From assembly GCF_000328705.1 (NCBI RefSeq), contig NC_019673.1, positions 7,637,501 through 7,701,500 of the forward strand: 64,000 bases of DNA, written 5' to 3'. The position numbers and the translations under genes were made by a program. A model generated the notes under the pieces. The model saw only the letters and a list, made by a program, of their open reading frames with translations. It was not told where the DNA came from and made no database searches. Below, piece by piece: positions 1 through 9,943 of this stretch (position 1 is the stretch's first letter; every line of letters begins with the position of its first letter). The DNA is from Saccharothrix espanaensis DSM 44229. GTDB lineage: Bacteria; Actinomycetota; Actinomycetes; Mycobacteriales; Pseudonocardiaceae.

Positions 1-3000
1 GCCCACGGCTCGCCGTTCTTGTTCACCCGCCGCGTCACCGACGCGAGGATGCCGCCGAGCGTGACCTGCGTGCCGTCGGGCACGTCGCCTTCCAGGATGC
101 GCGCGATAGAGGCGTCGGAGTACGACTCCAGCACCTGCTCCACGCCGTTGAGCGGGTGCCCGGACACGTACAGGCCCAGCATCTCCCGCTCCAGCGTCAA
201 CTGGTGCTTGGGCTCCCAGTAGTCGTCCGGGATCTTCACGTCGAAGACGCTGCCGACGCCGTCGTCCCCGCCGCCGTCGCCGAACAGGTCGAACTGGCCG
301 CGCGCCTCTTCCTTCTTGGTCAGCATGACCGCGTCGACCGCCTCGACGTGGACCATGTGCAGGCCCTTGCGCGGGTGGCCGAGCGAGTCGAACGCGCCCG
401 CCTTGATCAGCGATTCCACGACCTTCTTGTTGCAGACCGTGGCGTCGACCTTGCGCAGGAAGTCGGAGAAGTCGACGAACTTCCCCTTCTCCTTGCGCGC
501 CTTGATGATCCCCTCGACCACGTTCGCGCCGACGTTGCGGATCGCGCCCAGGCCGAACCGGATGTCGTCGCCGACCGCGACGAACTCGCGCTCCGACTCG
601 TTGACGTCCGGCGGCAGCACGGTGATGCCCATCCGCCGGCACTCGGCCAGGTAGATCGCGGACTTGTCCTTGTTGTCCGAGTTCGTGGTCAGCAGCGCCG
701 CCATGTACTCGCCCGGGTAGTTCGCCTTGAGGTACGCGGTCCAGTACGCGATCAGGCCGTACGCGGCGGAGTGCGCCTTGTTGAACGCGTAGTCGGCGAA
801 CGGGACCAGGATGTCCCACAGGGTCTTGATGGCCGCGGCCGAGTAGCCGCTGTCCAGCATGCCCTTCTCGAAGCCCTCGAACTCCTTGTCGAGGATCTCC
901 TTCTTCTTCTTGCCCATCGCGCGGCGCAGCAGGTCGGCCTGGGCCAGCGAGTAGCCCGCGACCTTCCGCGCGATCGCCATGACCTGCTCCTGGTAGACGA
1001 TCAGGCCGTAGGTCGTGTCCAGGATCTCCGCGAGCGAGTCCTTGAGCTCCTCGTGGATCGGCACGATGTCCTGCTGCTTGTTCTTGCGCAGCGCGTAGTT
1101 CGTGTGCGAGTTCGCGCCCATCGGGCCGGGCCGGTACAGCGCGATGACCGCCGAGACGTCCTCGAAGTTGTCGGGGCGCATCAGCCGCAGCAGGTCGCGC
1201 AGCGCGCCGCCGTCGAGCTGGAACACGCCCAGCGTGTCGCCGCGGCCGAGGAGCTCGTAGGTCTTCTTGTCCTCCAGCGGGACCGTCGTGATGTCGACGT
1301 CGCCCTTGCCGTTGAGGGCGATGTTCTTGAGCGCGTCGTCGATCGTGGTCAGGTTGCTCAGGCCCAGGAAGTCCATCTTGAGCAGGCCGAGCGTCTCGCA
1401 GGTCGGGTAGTCGAACTGGGTGATGATCGACCCGTCCTGGGGCCGCTTCCACACCGGGATGTGGTCCATCAGCGGTTCCGCGGACATGATCACCGCGCAG
1501 GCGTGCACGCCCGCGTTGCGGATCAGGCCCTCCAGGCCGCGGCCGGTGTCGATGATCTCCTTGACCTGCGGGTCGGTGTCGTAGAGGGCGCGCACCTCGG
1601 CGGCCTCGGAGTACCGCTTGTGCGAGGCGTCGAACACGCCGGCCAGCGGGATGTCCTTGCCCATCACGGCGGGCGGCATCGCCTTGGAGATCCGGTCGGC
1701 CACCGCGTAGCCGGGCTGGCCGTAGAGCACCCGGGCGGAGTCCTTGATCGCGGCCTTCGCCTTGATGGTGCCGAACGTGATCACCTGGGCGACCTTGTCG
1801 TAGCCCCACTTCTCGGTCACGTACCGGATCACGTCGCCGCGCCGGCGCTCGTCGAAGTCGATGTCGATGTCGGGCGGGCTGACCCGGTCCGGGTTCAGGA
1901 ACCGCTCGAAGATCAGGCCGTGCGCCAGCGGGTCGAGGTCGGTGATGCCCATCGCGTAGGCGATCAGCGCGCCCGCGGCGGAGCCCCGGCCGGGACCGAC
2001 CCGGATGCCGTTCTCCTTGGCCCAGTTGATGAAGTCGGCCACCACCAGGAAGTAGGACGGGAAGCCCATCTGCAGGATGACGCCGATCTCGAACTCGACC
2101 TGCTTGCGGTGGACCTCGTCCACGCCCTCGGGGAACCGGCGGCGCATGCCGGCCCACACCTCCTCGCGGAAGTAGTCGGCCTCGGTCATGCCCTCCGGGG
2201 TCGGGTAGCGCGGCATCAGGTTCTGGAACTCGAACATGCCGGTGGTGTCGACCTTCTCGGCCACCAGCAGCGTGTTGCGGCAGCCCTGCTGCCACGCCTC
2301 CGACGAGTCGATCGCGCGCATCTCGTCGGGCGACTTCAGGTAGTAGCCCGAGCCGTCGAACTTGAACCGGGACGGGTCCTGGAGCGTCTTGCCGGTCTGC
2401 ACGCACAGCAGCGCGTCGTGCGCCTCGCGGTCCTCGGCGTAGGTGTAGTGCGAGTCGTTGGTCACCACGAACGGGATCGCGAGCTTCCTGCCGATCTCCA
2501 GCAGCCCGCCGCGCACCCGGCTCTCGATCTCGATGCCGTGGTCCATCAGCTCGACGAAGAAGTTGTCGGCCCCGTAGATGTCGCGCCACTTGGCGGCGGC
2601 CTCCAGGGCCTCCTTCTCGTGGCCCAGCCGCAGCCTGGTCTGCACCTCGCCGGACGGGCAGCCGGTGGTCGCCATCAGCCCCGCCGCGTGCTCGGCGACC
2701 AGCTCGGCGTCCATCCGCGCCCACTTGCCCAGCTGGCCCTCGGTGGAGGCGCGGCTGGACAGCTTCATCAGGTTGTGCAGGCCCTCGTTGGTGCGGGCCC
2801 AGATCGTCTGGTGGGTGTACGCGCCGGACGCCGAGACGTCGTCGGACTTCTGGCCGGGGTCGCCCCACAGCACGCGCTTCTTGTTGAACCGGGACTCGGG
2901 CGCCAGGTAGGCCTCGATGCCCACCACGGGCTTGATGCCGGCCGACGTCGCCTGCTGGTAGAAGTCGTAAGCGCCGTACATGTTGCCGTGGTCGGTGATC

Positions 3001-3116
3001 GCGGCGGCGGTCATGCCCAGCCGCTCGCACTCGGCGAACATGTCCTTCAGCTTCGCCGCGCCGTCCAGCATCGAGTACTCGGTGTGCACGTGGAGGTGCA
3101 CAAACGAGTCGGACAC
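1..3116 (-). CDS. dnaE1: DNA polymerase III alpha subunit, replicative (3' end cut by window edge)
   Basis: Catalytic subunit of the replicative DNA polymerase. The protein opens with a PHP domain ([15 protein letters not shown] at residues 5-19), followed by the C-family polymerase core. The core includes [12 protein letters not shown], which holds catalytic aspartates, and the trace continues through the helix-hairpin-helix and the start of the OB fold. About 1,038 codons are visible; family members are about 1,180 aa, so the last ~150 residues lie before position 1. The GTG start is chosen because the N-terminus [15 protein letters not shown] matches actinobacterial DnaE1 and a run of G residues lies just upstream. 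The gene diverges from the HTH/DUF4352-like gene at 3292. The long plus-strand frame over the same DNA is a codon-bias shadow. Confidence 0.97.
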   Translation of the reverse strand, partial: MSDSFVHLHVHTEYSMLDGAAKLKDMFAECERLGMTAAAITDHGNMYGAYDFYQQATSAGIKPVVGIEAYLAPESRFNKKRVLWGDPGQKSDDVSASGAYTHQTIWARTNEGLHNLMKLSSRASTEGQLGKWARMDAELVAEHAAGLMATTGCPSGEVQTRLRLGHEKEALEAAAKWRDIYGADNFFVELMDHGIEIESRVRGGLLEIGRKLAIPFVVTNDSHYTYAEDREAHDALLCVQTGKTLQDPSRFKFDGSGYYLKSPDEMRAIDSSEAWQQGCRNTLLVAEKVDTTGMFEFQNLMPRYPTPEGMTEADYFREEVWAGMRRRFPEGVDEVHRKQVEFEIGVILQMGFPSYFLVVADFINWAKENGIRVGPGRGSAAGALIAYAMGITDLDPLAHGLIFERFLNPDRVSPPDIDIDFDERRRGDVIRYVTEKWGYDKVAQVITFGTIKAKAAIKDSARVLYGQPGYAVADRISKAMPPAVMGKDIPLAGVFDASHKRYSEAAEVRALYDTDPQVKEIIDTGRGLEGLIRNAGVHACAVIMSAEPLMDHIPVWKRPQDGSIITQFDYPTCETLGLLKMDFLGLSNLTTIDDALKNIALNGKGDVDITTVPLEDKKTYELLGRGDTLGVFQLDGGALRDLLRLMRPDNFEDVSAVIALYRPGPMGANSHTNYALRKNKQQDIVPIHEELKDSLAEILDTTYGLIVYQEQVMAIARKVAGYSLAQADLLRRAMGKKKKEILDKEFEGFEKGMLDSGYSAAAIKTLWDILVPFADYAFNKAHSAAYGLIAYWTAYLKANYPGEYMAALLTTNSDNKDKSAIYLAECRRMGITVLPPDVNESEREFVAVGDDIRFGLGAIRNVGANVVEGIIKARKEKGKFVDFSDFLRKVDATVCNKKVVESLIKAGAFDSLGHPRKGLHMVHVEAVDAVMLTKKEEARGQFDLFGDGGGDDGVGSVFDVKIPDDYWEPKHQLTLEREMLGLYVSGHPLNGVEQVLESYSDASIARILEGDVPDGTQVTLGGILASVTRRVNKNGEPW

Positions 3117-3278
3117 CCTACCCCCCAGAGGTTCGAAGTGGGCCCGAGAGCGACGGGCGCGCCAGGCCAGCGAGCCTATAACTTGCCGCCCGCGCCGCCA
3201 CCTCAAGGGGTGAGCCCGACACGAAGATTTCCCCCGGTCGCCCGGTGGGGCGAACGCACGAAGATCGGTTCAGGCGGG

Positions 3279-3284
3279 TAGCGT
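3279..3284 (+). promoter_or_regulatory. Candidate -10 box (TAGCGT) of a leaderless promoter
   Basis: TAGCGT lies exactly 7 nt before the GTG at 3292, and no purine-rich Shine-Dalgarno of usual spacing is present. This places the predicted transcription start on the start codon itself. The same arrangement recurs upstream of several other genes in this window. Confidence 0.45.
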
Positions 3285-3291
3285 TCGAGGG

Positions 3292-4185
3292 GTGGTAGCG
3301 CCGGATCCCGTCGACGCCCGTCTCCTGGCCATGCTCGCCGAGATGGGCCGTGCCGCCGTGCACGAGCTGGCCGCGAGACTCGGCATGGACCCGCGCGAGG
3401 CCGCCACCCGGCTGATCACCCTGTCCGGCAGCGGGCTGCCGCTGCTGGTCGGCGTGGAGTGCGACCCGAACGGCATCCGCAAGGCACTGGCCAACAGCGT
3501 CGCGTGGGGCAGCTACACGGGCCCGGCCCAGGCCGGACCGGGGCAGGCCCAGGCGGGTCGGGGCACGCCGGCCGGCCCGTACCCGCCCGCCCCCGGCACC
3601 GTCCGCGGCACCCCGTCGGGCTCCTACCGGCAGGGACCGCCCAGCGCCCCGTTCCCCGCGCAGCAGCCGCCACCGCCGCCCACGGCGCAGGAGCCGATGA
3701 ACACGTGGGGCCCGCCGCAGTCCTCCGGCTGGGCCCGCGGCGACCACGCGCCCACGCCCAAGTCCCGCACCGGCAAGATCGGCTCCGCGCTGGAGACCGA
3801 GGGCCTGGAGGGCGCGCGGTTCACCATCCAGCTGGTCGAGGTCGTGGACCCGGCCGACTTCCTGTTCACGGCGGCCGGCTACAAGCTGGCCGACGGCGAG
3901 CGCGCGGTCGTCGTGCACACCGAACTGGCGAACATCGGCACGGTGACGTTCAACGCCCTGCCGGACATGTACCTGGTGCTGATGACCAGCACCGGCGAGA
4001 CGGTCGGCAAGGCCCCGGTGTCGCTGTCCTCCCGGCCGCCGCACAAGATCGGCGTCCAGCCCGGCGAGACGGCCGGCGGGCACACCGTCTACGTGCTGCC
4101 GGAGAACACGGCGGTCACCTCGGTCCGGTGGAGCTCCCGCCCCGAGACCGACCTGAACACCCTGGTCTGGACCGTCGACGACTAG
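3292..4185 (+). CDS. N-terminal winged-helix (AsnC-like) protein with C-terminal DUF4352-like beta domain
   Basis: 297 aa. Residues 5-60 look like the helix-turn-helix of Lrp/AsnC regulators (DARLLAMLAEMGRAAVHELA). They are followed by a Pro/Gly/Gln-rich low-complexity linker at about 80-145. The C-terminal domain from about 160 resembles the beta-sandwich DUF4352 fold (FTIQLVEVVD, then RAVVVHTELANIG). DUF4352 is usually found in secreted lipoproteins, but no signal peptide or membrane segment is visible here, so the pairing is odd. It diverges from dnaE1. A transcriptional role is inferred from the HTH alone; the ligand or target is unknown. Confidence 0.8.
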   Translation: MVAPDPVDARLLAMLAEMGRAAVHELAARLGMDPREAATRLITLSGSGLPLLVGVECDPNGIRKALANSVAWGSYTGPAQAGPGQAQAGRGTPAGPYPPAPGTVRGTPSGSYRQGPPSAPFPAQQPPPPPTAQEPMNTWGPPQSSGWARGDHAPTPKSRTGKIGSALETEGLEGARFTIQLVEVVDPADFLFTAAGYKLADGERAVVVHTELANIGTVTFNALPDMYLVLMTSTGETVGKAPVSLSSRPPHKIGVQPGETAGGHTVYVLPENTAVTSVRWSSRPETDLNTLVWTVDD

Positions 4186-4262
4186 CGGCCCTCTCGGGGT
4201 CGGCCGGCGGGGTCGGTTCCCGGTGTCGGTTCCGGTGGGCAGTTCTCGTGGTGTTCTCGGGG

Positions 4263-4508
4263 TCAGTTCTCGGCGTCGGCGGGCCGCTGGTGGCCGCACG
4301 GCACCGCGGTGCCGGTCCGGTCGACCACCTCGGCGTCCGCACCCGAGTTCACCCACACCGTGACGCCCTGGTCGTGGACCACGACGTTGAACGGCGACTC
4401 CTCCACCGTCGAGGTCACCACGGTGAACTCCTCCCCCGGGCGCAGCCAGTGGTCGGTGCCCCACGGCTCGACCCACAGGCAGAGCAGACCCTCGGTCTCG
4501 TTGCTCAC
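4263..4508 (-). CDS. Conserved small hypothetical protein, 81 aa
   Basis: The protein begins SNETEGLLCLWVEPWGTDHW and is rich in Trp and acidic residues. It reads as a compact beta protein (LRPGEEFTVVTSTVEE, FNVVVHDQGVTVWVNSGA), and similar short proteins occur widely in actinomycetes without an assigned function. The GTG at 4508 is preferred over the longer frame reaching 4631 because GAGG sits 6 nt upstream and the extension is Arg/Pro-rich and atypical. No membrane segment or signal peptide is visible. It is convergent with the HTH/DUF4352-like gene. Confidence 0.75.
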   Translation of the reverse strand: MSNETEGLLCLWVEPWGTDHWLRPGEEFTVVTSTVEESPFNVVVHDQGVTVWVNSGADAEVVDRTGTAVPCGHQRPADAEN

Positions 4509-4647
4509 GCTGGTCCTCGACACACCACCGACGTTAGCCGAACGGCCCCATCCGGCGAACACGACCTTGCACGTCGTGCGAGCCGGATACCGACCAGTCG
4601 GCCTCCAGCGTCCGGACGGGCTCTGGTCCAAGATCGCGCGGGCCGCG

Positions 4648-5100
4648 TCATCCGTTGCGGTTGAACAACTTCCCGAGGAACGAGCGCTTTGTCGGATTGG
4701 TCTCGGGCTCCGGTCGGGCGGCCGGTCGTGGCGCGGGCGGCGGGGCCGGCGCGGCCTCCGGCAGGTCGCCGCCGATCACGGCCGGCGCGACGCTCCAGCC
4801 GTCCGGGTCGACCGCGGCGGGCGTGAACCGGCCGTCGTAGACCGTCTCGTCGTCGGGCCGGGCGGCCACCGGGCGGACCCGGCGCTCCTCCGGCACCTGT
4901 CGGACCGGTTCCTGCCGGACCGGTTCCTGCCGTACCGGTTCCTGGTGGGCCCGGTGCTGCGCCTCGGCCGCCGCCCACGCGTCGGGGCTGCCGGGCGCGG
5001 GCCTCGCGGGCACGGCCTGGTGCCTGCCCGCGCCGGCTCCGGGCATCGGAAACCCTTGCGGTGGCGTGCGATCCGGATCGTCGTAGTGCGTTGACACCAC
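4648..5100 (-). CDS. Proline-rich hypothetical protein with QEPVR repeats
   Basis: 150 aa, low complexity. The N-terminal half is Pro/Ala/Gln-rich and carries three tandem QEPVR units (residues ~52-66). A short ordered segment follows (DDETVYDGRFTPAAVDPDGW) and the C-terminus is basic (TKRSFLGKLFNRNG), which could be an amphipathic membrane-binding helix. A GGGGAGG ribosome-binding site lies 5 nt before the GTG start. No family was recognised. It probably has its own promoter, since the rluD unit upstream ends in a likely terminator. Confidence 0.7.
   Translation of the reverse strand: MVSTHYDDPDRTPPQGFPMPGAGAGRHQAVPARPAPGSPDAWAAAEAQHRAHQEPVRQEPVRQEPVRQVPEERRVRPVAARPDDETVYDGRFTPAAVDPDGWSVAPAVIGGDLPEAAPAPPPAPRPAARPEPETNPTKRSFLGKLFNRNG
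4901..4945 (-). repeat. 15-bp in-frame tandem repeat, 3 copies
   Basis: Three adjacent 15-bp units occur at 4901-4915, 4916-4930 and 4931-4945. The first two are identical and the third differs at two positions. They encode QEPVR three times, and the period of 15 keeps the frame. Confidence 0.9.
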
Positions 5101-5193
5101 ACGTACCTCCCCATACGAGCGGGCCTTCGCCGCAACGTTACGCGAACGCGACCTGGGAACGGGAGGGATTGTCCGTTGCCGGCCCCGACCGGC

Positions 5194-5223
5194 GGGCGGC
5201 CGGCGGGAGCGCCGCGGCCGCCC
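5194..5223 (-). terminator. Likely terminator hairpin after rluD
   Basis: An inverted repeat GGGCGGCCG / CGGCCGCCC forms a 9-bp GC stem with a 12-nt loop, directly downstream of the rluD stop codon. No U-tract is visible, as is common for actinomycete terminators. Confidence 0.55.
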
Positions 5224-5230
5224 GGGAGGG

Positions 5231-6160
5231 CTAGCTCTCGGCGCGCAGCAGTTCCAGCGCGTCCGACAGGTCGGCGGGGTACTCGCTGGTGAACTCGACC
5301 CACTGGCCGTCGGCCGGGTGGTGGAAGCCCAGCGTGCGGGCGTGCAGCCACTGCCGGGTCACACCCAGCCGCTTGGCCAGCACCGGGTCCGCGCCGTAGG
5401 TCAGGTCGCCGACGCACGGGTGGCGCAGCGCCGAGAAGTGCACCCGGATCTGGTGGGTGCGCCCGGTCTCCAGGTGCACGTCCAGCAGCGACGCCGCCCG
5501 GAACGCCTCGACCACCTCGTAGTGGGTGATGCTCGGCCGGCCGTTGGCCATCACGGCGAACTTGTAGTCGTGCTTGGGGTGCCGGTCGATCGGCGCGTCG
5601 ATGGTGCCCTTGATCGGGTCCGGGTGGCCCTGCACCAGCGCGTGGTAGAGCTTGTCGACCGTGCGGTCCTTGAACGCCTGCTTGAGCACCGAGTAGGCGT
5701 TCTCGCTCTTGGCGACCACCATCACGCCGGTCGTGCCGACGTCGAGCCGGTGCACCACGCCCTGCCGCTCGGCCGCGCCGGAGGTGGCGATCCGCACCCC
5801 GGCGGCGGCCAGCCCGCCGACCACGGTCGGGCCGGTCCAGCCGGGGCTCGGGTGCACGGCCACGCCGACCGGCTTGTCCACCACGATGATGTCGTCGTCC
5901 TCGTGCAGGACCTGGAGGCCCTCCACGGCGATCGCCTGCACCTGCACCGGGCGCTCCGGCTCGGGCAGGGTGATCTCCAGCCACGACCCGGCGACCAGCC
6001 GGTCGGACTTGCCGGCGGGCTGCCCGTCCAGCACCACGTCGCCGGACTCGGTCAGGCTCGCGACGACCGTGCGGGACAGGCCGAGCAGCTTGGCCAGGCC
6101 CGCGTCGACGCGCATCCCGTCCAGACCGTCGGGGACGGGCAGCGTGCGGTAGTCGCTCAT
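5231..6160 (-). CDS. rluD: RluD-type 23S rRNA pseudouridine synthase
   Basis: 309 aa, normal for the RluA/RluD family, which isomerises uridines in 23S rRNA helix 69 or related sites. An S4 RNA-binding domain lies at about residues 12-75 ([15 protein letters not shown]). The catalytic domain carries the signature [16 protein letters not shown] with the catalytic Asp, and [11 protein letters not shown] near residue 245. The ATG at 6160 overlaps the lspA stop by 4 nt (ATGA), so the two are translationally coupled. Which RluA-family site it modifies cannot be settled from sequence alone. Confidence 0.93.
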   Translation of the reverse strand: MSDYRTLPVPDGLDGMRVDAGLAKLLGLSRTVVASLTESGDVVLDGQPAGKSDRLVAGSWLEITLPEPERPVQVQAIAVEGLQVLHEDDDIIVVDKPVGVAVHPSPGWTGPTVVGGLAAAGVRIATSGAAERQGVVHRLDVGTTGVMVVAKSENAYSVLKQAFKDRTVDKLYHALVQGHPDPIKGTIDAPIDRHPKHDYKFAVMANGRPSITHYEVVEAFRAASLLDVHLETGRTHQIRVHFSALRHPCVGDLTYGADPVLAKRLGVTRQWLHARTLGFHHPADGQWVEFTSEYPADLSDALELLRAES

Positions 6161-6771
6161 GCGTTCTTCACCGGCTTCACGTGGCGGGTTCCGTCGTAGT
6201 CGCGCTGCATCGCGGCCATGATCACGATTATCGCGCCGCCCACGCAGATGCCGGAGTCGGCAATGTTGAACACCGGGAAGAAGGTGCCGTAGGGCTCGAC
6301 CACCGAGATGAAGTCCACCACGTGGCCGCGCAGCGGACCCGGCGACCGGAAGACCCGGTCCACCAGGTTGCCCAGCGCGCCGCCCAGCACCAGCCCGAGG
6401 CCGACCGCCCAGCCGACCGACCGCAGCTTGCGGGCGATCCACAGGATGAACCCGACCACGCCGAACGCGATCAGGGCGAGGATCACCGTCCAGCCCTCGG
6501 CCAGGCCGAACGCCGCGCCGGAGTTGCGCAGGAACGACAGGTACACCAGGCCGCCGAACAGCTCGACCGGCTCCCGGCCCTCCAGCTCCGCGACCGCGGC
6601 CACCTTGGTCGCGACGTCCAGCGCCAGCACCACCGGCGCGATCGCCGCGAGCAGCGCCACCCGGCTCTGGGGCGGCGGCTGCTGGGCGGTGCCCGGGTCC
6701 GGCTCGACCGGGACGTCCCGGTGCTCCGGATCGGTGTTGGGATCGGTGCTCACCGGGCCATTGTCCAGCAT
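6157..6771 (-). CDS. lspA: Lipoprotein signal peptidase (signal peptidase II)
   Basis: 204 aa. Membrane aspartic protease that removes signal peptides from prolipoproteins. Four hydrophobic segments fit the family. Conserved motifs are visible: [16 protein letters not shown] with one catalytic Asp, and FNIADSGI with the other. The ~40-residue Pro/Glu-rich N-terminal extension is common in actinomycetes. The start is uncertain: ATG at 6771, or GTG at 6753 (VSTDPN); neither has a well-placed ribosome-binding site. The gene starts 5 nt after the upstream PLP-enzyme stop and overlaps rluD, forming a three-gene unit. Confidence 0.95.
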   Translation of the reverse strand: MLDNGPVSTDPNTDPEHRDVPVEPDPGTAQQPPPQSRVALLAAIAPVVLALDVATKVAAVAELEGREPVELFGGLVYLSFLRNSGAAFGLAEGWTVILALIAFGVVGFILWIARKLRSVGWAVGLGLVLGGALGNLVDRVFRSPGPLRGHVVDFISVVEPYGTFFPVFNIADSGICVGGAIIVIMAAMQRDYDGTRHVKPVKNA

Positions 6772-6775
6772 CCCT

Positions 6776-8092
6776 TCAGCGCAGGAACGGCGGGAGCGCC
6801 CGCTCGTCGTTCTCCGGCACCCACCGGCCGTCGACGATCCGGTACGGCCACCGCGAGCCCTCGACCACCAGCGACCGCAGGGCCGCCACGAACCGGTCGA
6901 CGTGCTCGGCGGTGCTGCCCAGCCCGAGCGACGCGCGCAGCGCCCGCTTGCCGTCGGTCAGCCGGTGCACGGCGACGTGGGCGCAGAACGCGCCGTCGCG
7001 CACGCCGATGCCGTGCTCGGCGGACAGCGCGGCGGCCAGGAAGCCGACGTCCTGCCCGGTCACCACGAAGCTCACCACGCCCACCCGGTCCTGGTCGGAC
7101 CCGAAGATCGACAGCTCGTGCGCGCCGGGCACGGTCGCCAGGCCCGCGCGCAGCCGGGCCAGCAGCTCCCGCTCGTGCGCGGTGGTCTGCTCCCAGTGCC
7201 GGCCCAGCACGTCGCAGGCCACCGCGAGGGCGTGCACGCCCACCACGTTCGGCGACCCGGCCTCGTGCCGCTCCGGCACCGCCGACCAGGCCACGCCCAG
7301 CCGGTCGCCGTGGTCGGTGACCCGGGCCGTCGCGCCGCCGCCGACCAGGTACGGGTCGGCGGCCTGCAGCCAGTCGGCCCGGCCGACCAGCACGCCGGTG
7401 CCGAACGGGGCGTAGACCTTGTGGCCGGACAGCACCGCGTAGTCCACGTCCAGCGCGCGCAGGTCGACGGGCCGGTGCGGGGCGAGCTGCGCGGCGTCGA
7501 GCGCGATCCGCGCGCCGTGCCGGCGGGCGACGGCGGCCAGCTCGGCCACCGGCCACACCTCGCCGGTGACGTTGGACGCGCCGGTCACCACGACCAGCCG
7601 GGGGCCTTCGGGGGTGGCGCGCAGCGCGCGGTCCAGCTCGCGCACGGCACCGGCGGGCGTCGCCGGGGTGGTCAGGCGGTGCACGTTCGGGCCGCGCCAC
7701 GGCAGCAGCGCCGCGTGGTGGTCGGTGTCGAACAGGACCACGGACGTGTGCCGGGGCAGGCTGCGGGCGAGGAGGTTGAGCGAGTCGGTGGTGTTGCGGG
7801 TGAACACGACGGTGTCGCTGGGGCGCGCGCCGAGGAACCGGCGGACCGAGTCGCGGGCCTGCTCGTAGACGCGGGTCGACACCTGGGAGGCGAAGCCCGC
7901 GCCCCGGTGCACGCTGGCGTACCAGGGCAGCAGCTCGTCGACGGCGTCGCGGACCTGCTCCAGGCAGGGCGCGCTCGCGGCGTGGTCGAGGTTGGCGTAC
8001 TCGACGCGCTCGCCGGTGACCAGCGGGACGCGCAGCGAGGCGCCGACGACGCGGGGCAGGGCGGCGATGGAACCGGGAACAGCGACGGTCAT
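6776..8092 (-). CDS. Class V aminotransferase / cysteine desulfurase-like PLP enzyme
   Basis: 438 aa. Fold-type I PLP enzyme of the SufS/CsdA-like superfamily. Visible landmarks are NLDHAASAP near residue 32, RNTTDSLN, ALDAAQLAPH (the PLP-binding Asp region), SGHKVYAPFGTGVL with the Schiff-base Lys, and the C-terminal small domain. The ATG is fixed by GGAGG 5 nt upstream. A SAM-IV riboswitch lies in its 5' leader, so expression should fall when SAM is abundant. That points to sulfur or methionine metabolism rather than general Fe-S assembly; no suf genes are adjacent. The exact substrate is unknown. The mRNA probably continues into lspA and rluD. Confidence 0.85.
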   Translation of the reverse strand: MTVAVPGSIAALPRVVGASLRVPLVTGERVEYANLDHAASAPCLEQVRDAVDELLPWYASVHRGAGFASQVSTRVYEQARDSVRRFLGARPSDTVVFTRNTTDSLNLLARSLPRHTSVVLFDTDHHAALLPWRGPNVHRLTTPATPAGAVRELDRALRATPEGPRLVVVTGASNVTGEVWPVAELAAVARRHGARIALDAAQLAPHRPVDLRALDVDYAVLSGHKVYAPFGTGVLVGRADWLQAADPYLVGGGATARVTDHGDRLGVAWSAVPERHEAGSPNVVGVHALAVACDVLGRHWEQTTAHERELLARLRAGLATVPGAHELSIFGSDQDRVGVVSFVVTGQDVGFLAAALSAEHGIGVRDGAFCAHVAVHRLTDGKRALRASLGLGSTAEHVDRFVAALRSLVVEGSRWPYRIVDGRWVPENDERALPPFLR

Positions 8093-8119
8093 GACAACCT
8101 CCGACGGGTCCGGCGGACT

Positions 8120-8246
8120 CCGTGCAGGGGAGGCCCGCGCTTGCCCGACGCCCTACGCGCCAGGCCAGGTCCTCATCGGGGGCACCCCACCGCGGTAGGA
8201 GGGTTGCCGGCCAGCTAGCCCGAGCTTCGCGCTGGCACTCATGACC
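8120..8246 (-). ncRNA. SAM-IV riboswitch
   Basis: Read on the minus strand, the leader contains the hallmarks of the actinobacterial SAM-IV class: GGTCATGAGTGCCAGCG, an AAGCTCGGGCTAGCTGGCC pairing region, CGGCAACCCTCC, CCGCGGTGGGGTGCCCC and a closing GATGAGGACC that pairs back to GGTCATGAG. It ends about 30 nt before the start of the PLP-enzyme gene. SAM binding to this class normally lowers expression. The boundary at the 3' side is approximate. Confidence 0.93.
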
Positions 8247-8461
8247 TCGGCACCGAAGTTAGCCCACGACCCGGCACCGAGTCGAGGCCCGTTCACATCC
8301 TGGGAGGTCACCGGCCGCCCCCGCCCGCCGTGCGGGAACCCCCAGCTCCCGATCACCCCGCAGGTCACGCCGACGATCACCGAACACCCCGCCGAACCCC
8401 GCCCACGTCCCGAATCGCGACCGGGATCACACGTTCGCGTGCCGTTTCGGGGTGCGGCGGG

Positions 8462-9943
8462 CTACGGCAGGCCCGAGTCGCCCTTCCAGCGGGCGAAGCG
8501 GCCGGCCCGGTCGACGGCGCGCAGGCGGCGTTCGGCCGCCGTGCGGGCGGCGTCGGTGCAGACCACGAGCAGTTGGTCGTGCTCTTGGAGACGGGTGGTG
8601 GACTGGGGGGTGAAGCCGTCGTCGCCGCGCACCACGAGGCTGATCGTCGCGCCCGGTGGCAGCCGCAGTTCGCTGAGGTAGACGCCGTGCAGCTTGGACC
8701 CGCGCTGGATGCGCACCTGGAGCAGCTCCGCACCCAGCTCGTCCAGCGCCGACGAGTCGACCTCGATCTCCTGCGCCTCGCCGGTCTTCACCAGACCGAG
8801 CCACTTGGCCATCCACGGCAGCGTCGAGCCCTGCACCAGCGTCAACAGGATGACCAGCACGAACACCACGTCCACCAGCTTCTGCGCGCCGGGGTAGCCC
8901 TGGATGAGCGGGATCAGGGCGAACACGATCGGGACCGCGCCGCGCAGCCCGGACCACGAGATGAACACCTGCTCGCGCCACGGCACCTTGAACGGCAGCG
9001 CCGCGCACAGCACCGACAGCGGCCGGGCCAGCAGCACCAGCACCCCGCCCGCGACCAGCGCGGGGATCAGCGACTCCAGCAGCCGGCCGGGCGAGGCGTA
9101 CAGGCCCAGCAGCACGAACAGGCCGATCTGCGCGATCCAGCCCAGCCCCTCGGCGAACGACAGCGTGTCCGACCGGTGCGGCAGGCGGGCGTTGCCCAGC
9201 ACGAGCGCCGCCGTGTAGACCGCGAGGAACCCGGACGCGTGCGCCAGGTCGCCGGCGGTGTAGGCGATCAGGCACACGGCGACCGTGGCCAACGGGTACA
9301 GGCCGGTCGACGGGAGTGCGGCACGCCGAAGCGCGAACCCGCCCAACCACCCCAGCGCCACGCCGATCGCGCCGCCCGCGAGGAGCTCGTAGACCATCAG
9401 CGCGGGCGCGGTCCACGTCACCGGGTCGGGCGAGGCGAGCAGCACCACGGCGATGTAGACCGGGGCGTCGTTGAGCCCGGACTCCAGTTCCAGCGCGCCG
9501 ATCAGCCGCTTGCCGACCCCCACCCCGCGCAGCACGCTGAACACCGCCGCCGCGTCCGTGGACGACAGCACCGCGCCCCACAGCAGGGCGGTGCGCCAGT
9601 CCAGGCCCAGCAGGTAGTGCAGGCCCACGCCGGTGACCCCGACGCTGACCGCCACGGACACTGTGGACAGTGCGATCCCCAGTCCCAGCGCGGGTTTCAC
9701 CGCCGTCCAGCGGGTCGTCAGGCCGCCTTCGGTGAGGATCAGCACGAGCGCCACCGTGCCCAGCGAACGGGTCAGGTCGGCATCCTCGAACTGGATGCCC
9801 AGCACGGCTTCGCCGAGCAGCACACCGATGCCCAGGTACAGCAGGAGCGAGGGCAGACCGAGCTTGATCGACACTCGCACCGCGATGACGGAGAGCAGCA
9901 GAACCGCGGCGCCGATGCCGAGGAAGGCCGTCACACCACCCAC
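8462..9943 (-). CDS. Potassium/proton antiporter, CPA1 family with TrkA-C domain
   Basis: 493 aa. About 12 transmembrane helices fill residues 1-375. They include the ion-binding region (SSTDAAAVFSVLRG, then ALELESGLNDAPVYIAV with the conserved ND pair) and WSGLRGAVPIVFAL. A cytoplasmic TrkA-C domain follows at about 405-470 (LQVRIQRGSKLHGVYLSELRLP), a layout typical of NhaP2/CvrA K+/H+ antiporters, where it binds a nucleotide-type ligand. The GTG start has TGGAGG 4 nt upstream. It is a single-gene unit with ~210 nt downstream and ~280 nt upstream, in which I saw no other feature. CvrA-like naming is from architecture, not measured specificity. Confidence 0.9.
   Translation of the reverse strand: MGGVTAFLGIGAAVLLLSVIAVRVSIKLGLPSLLLYLGIGVLLGEAVLGIQFEDADLTRSLGTVALVLILTEGGLTTRWTAVKPALGLGIALSTVSVAVSVGVTGVGLHYLLGLDWRTALLWGAVLSSTDAAAVFSVLRGVGVGKRLIGALELESGLNDAPVYIAVVLLASPDPVTWTAPALMVYELLAGGAIGVALGWLGGFALRRAALPSTGLYPLATVAVCLIAYTAGDLAHASGFLAVYTAALVLGNARLPHRSDTLSFAEGLGWIAQIGLFVLLGLYASPGRLLESLIPALVAGGVLVLLARPLSVLCAALPFKVPWREQVFISWSGLRGAVPIVFALIPLIQGYPGAQKLVDVVFVLVILLTLVQGSTLPWMAKWLGLVKTGEAQEIEVDSSALDELGAELLQVRIQRGSKLHGVYLSELRLPPGATISLVVRGDDGFTPQSTTRLQEHDQLLVVCTDAARTAAERRLRAVDRAGRFARWKGDSGLP

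Noticed and set aside
156-3281. A 1,041-codon plus-strand open frame over dnaE1
   Set aside because: It is the codon-bias shadow of dnaE1: composed mostly of Val, Arg, Leu, Asp and His, with no domain pattern.
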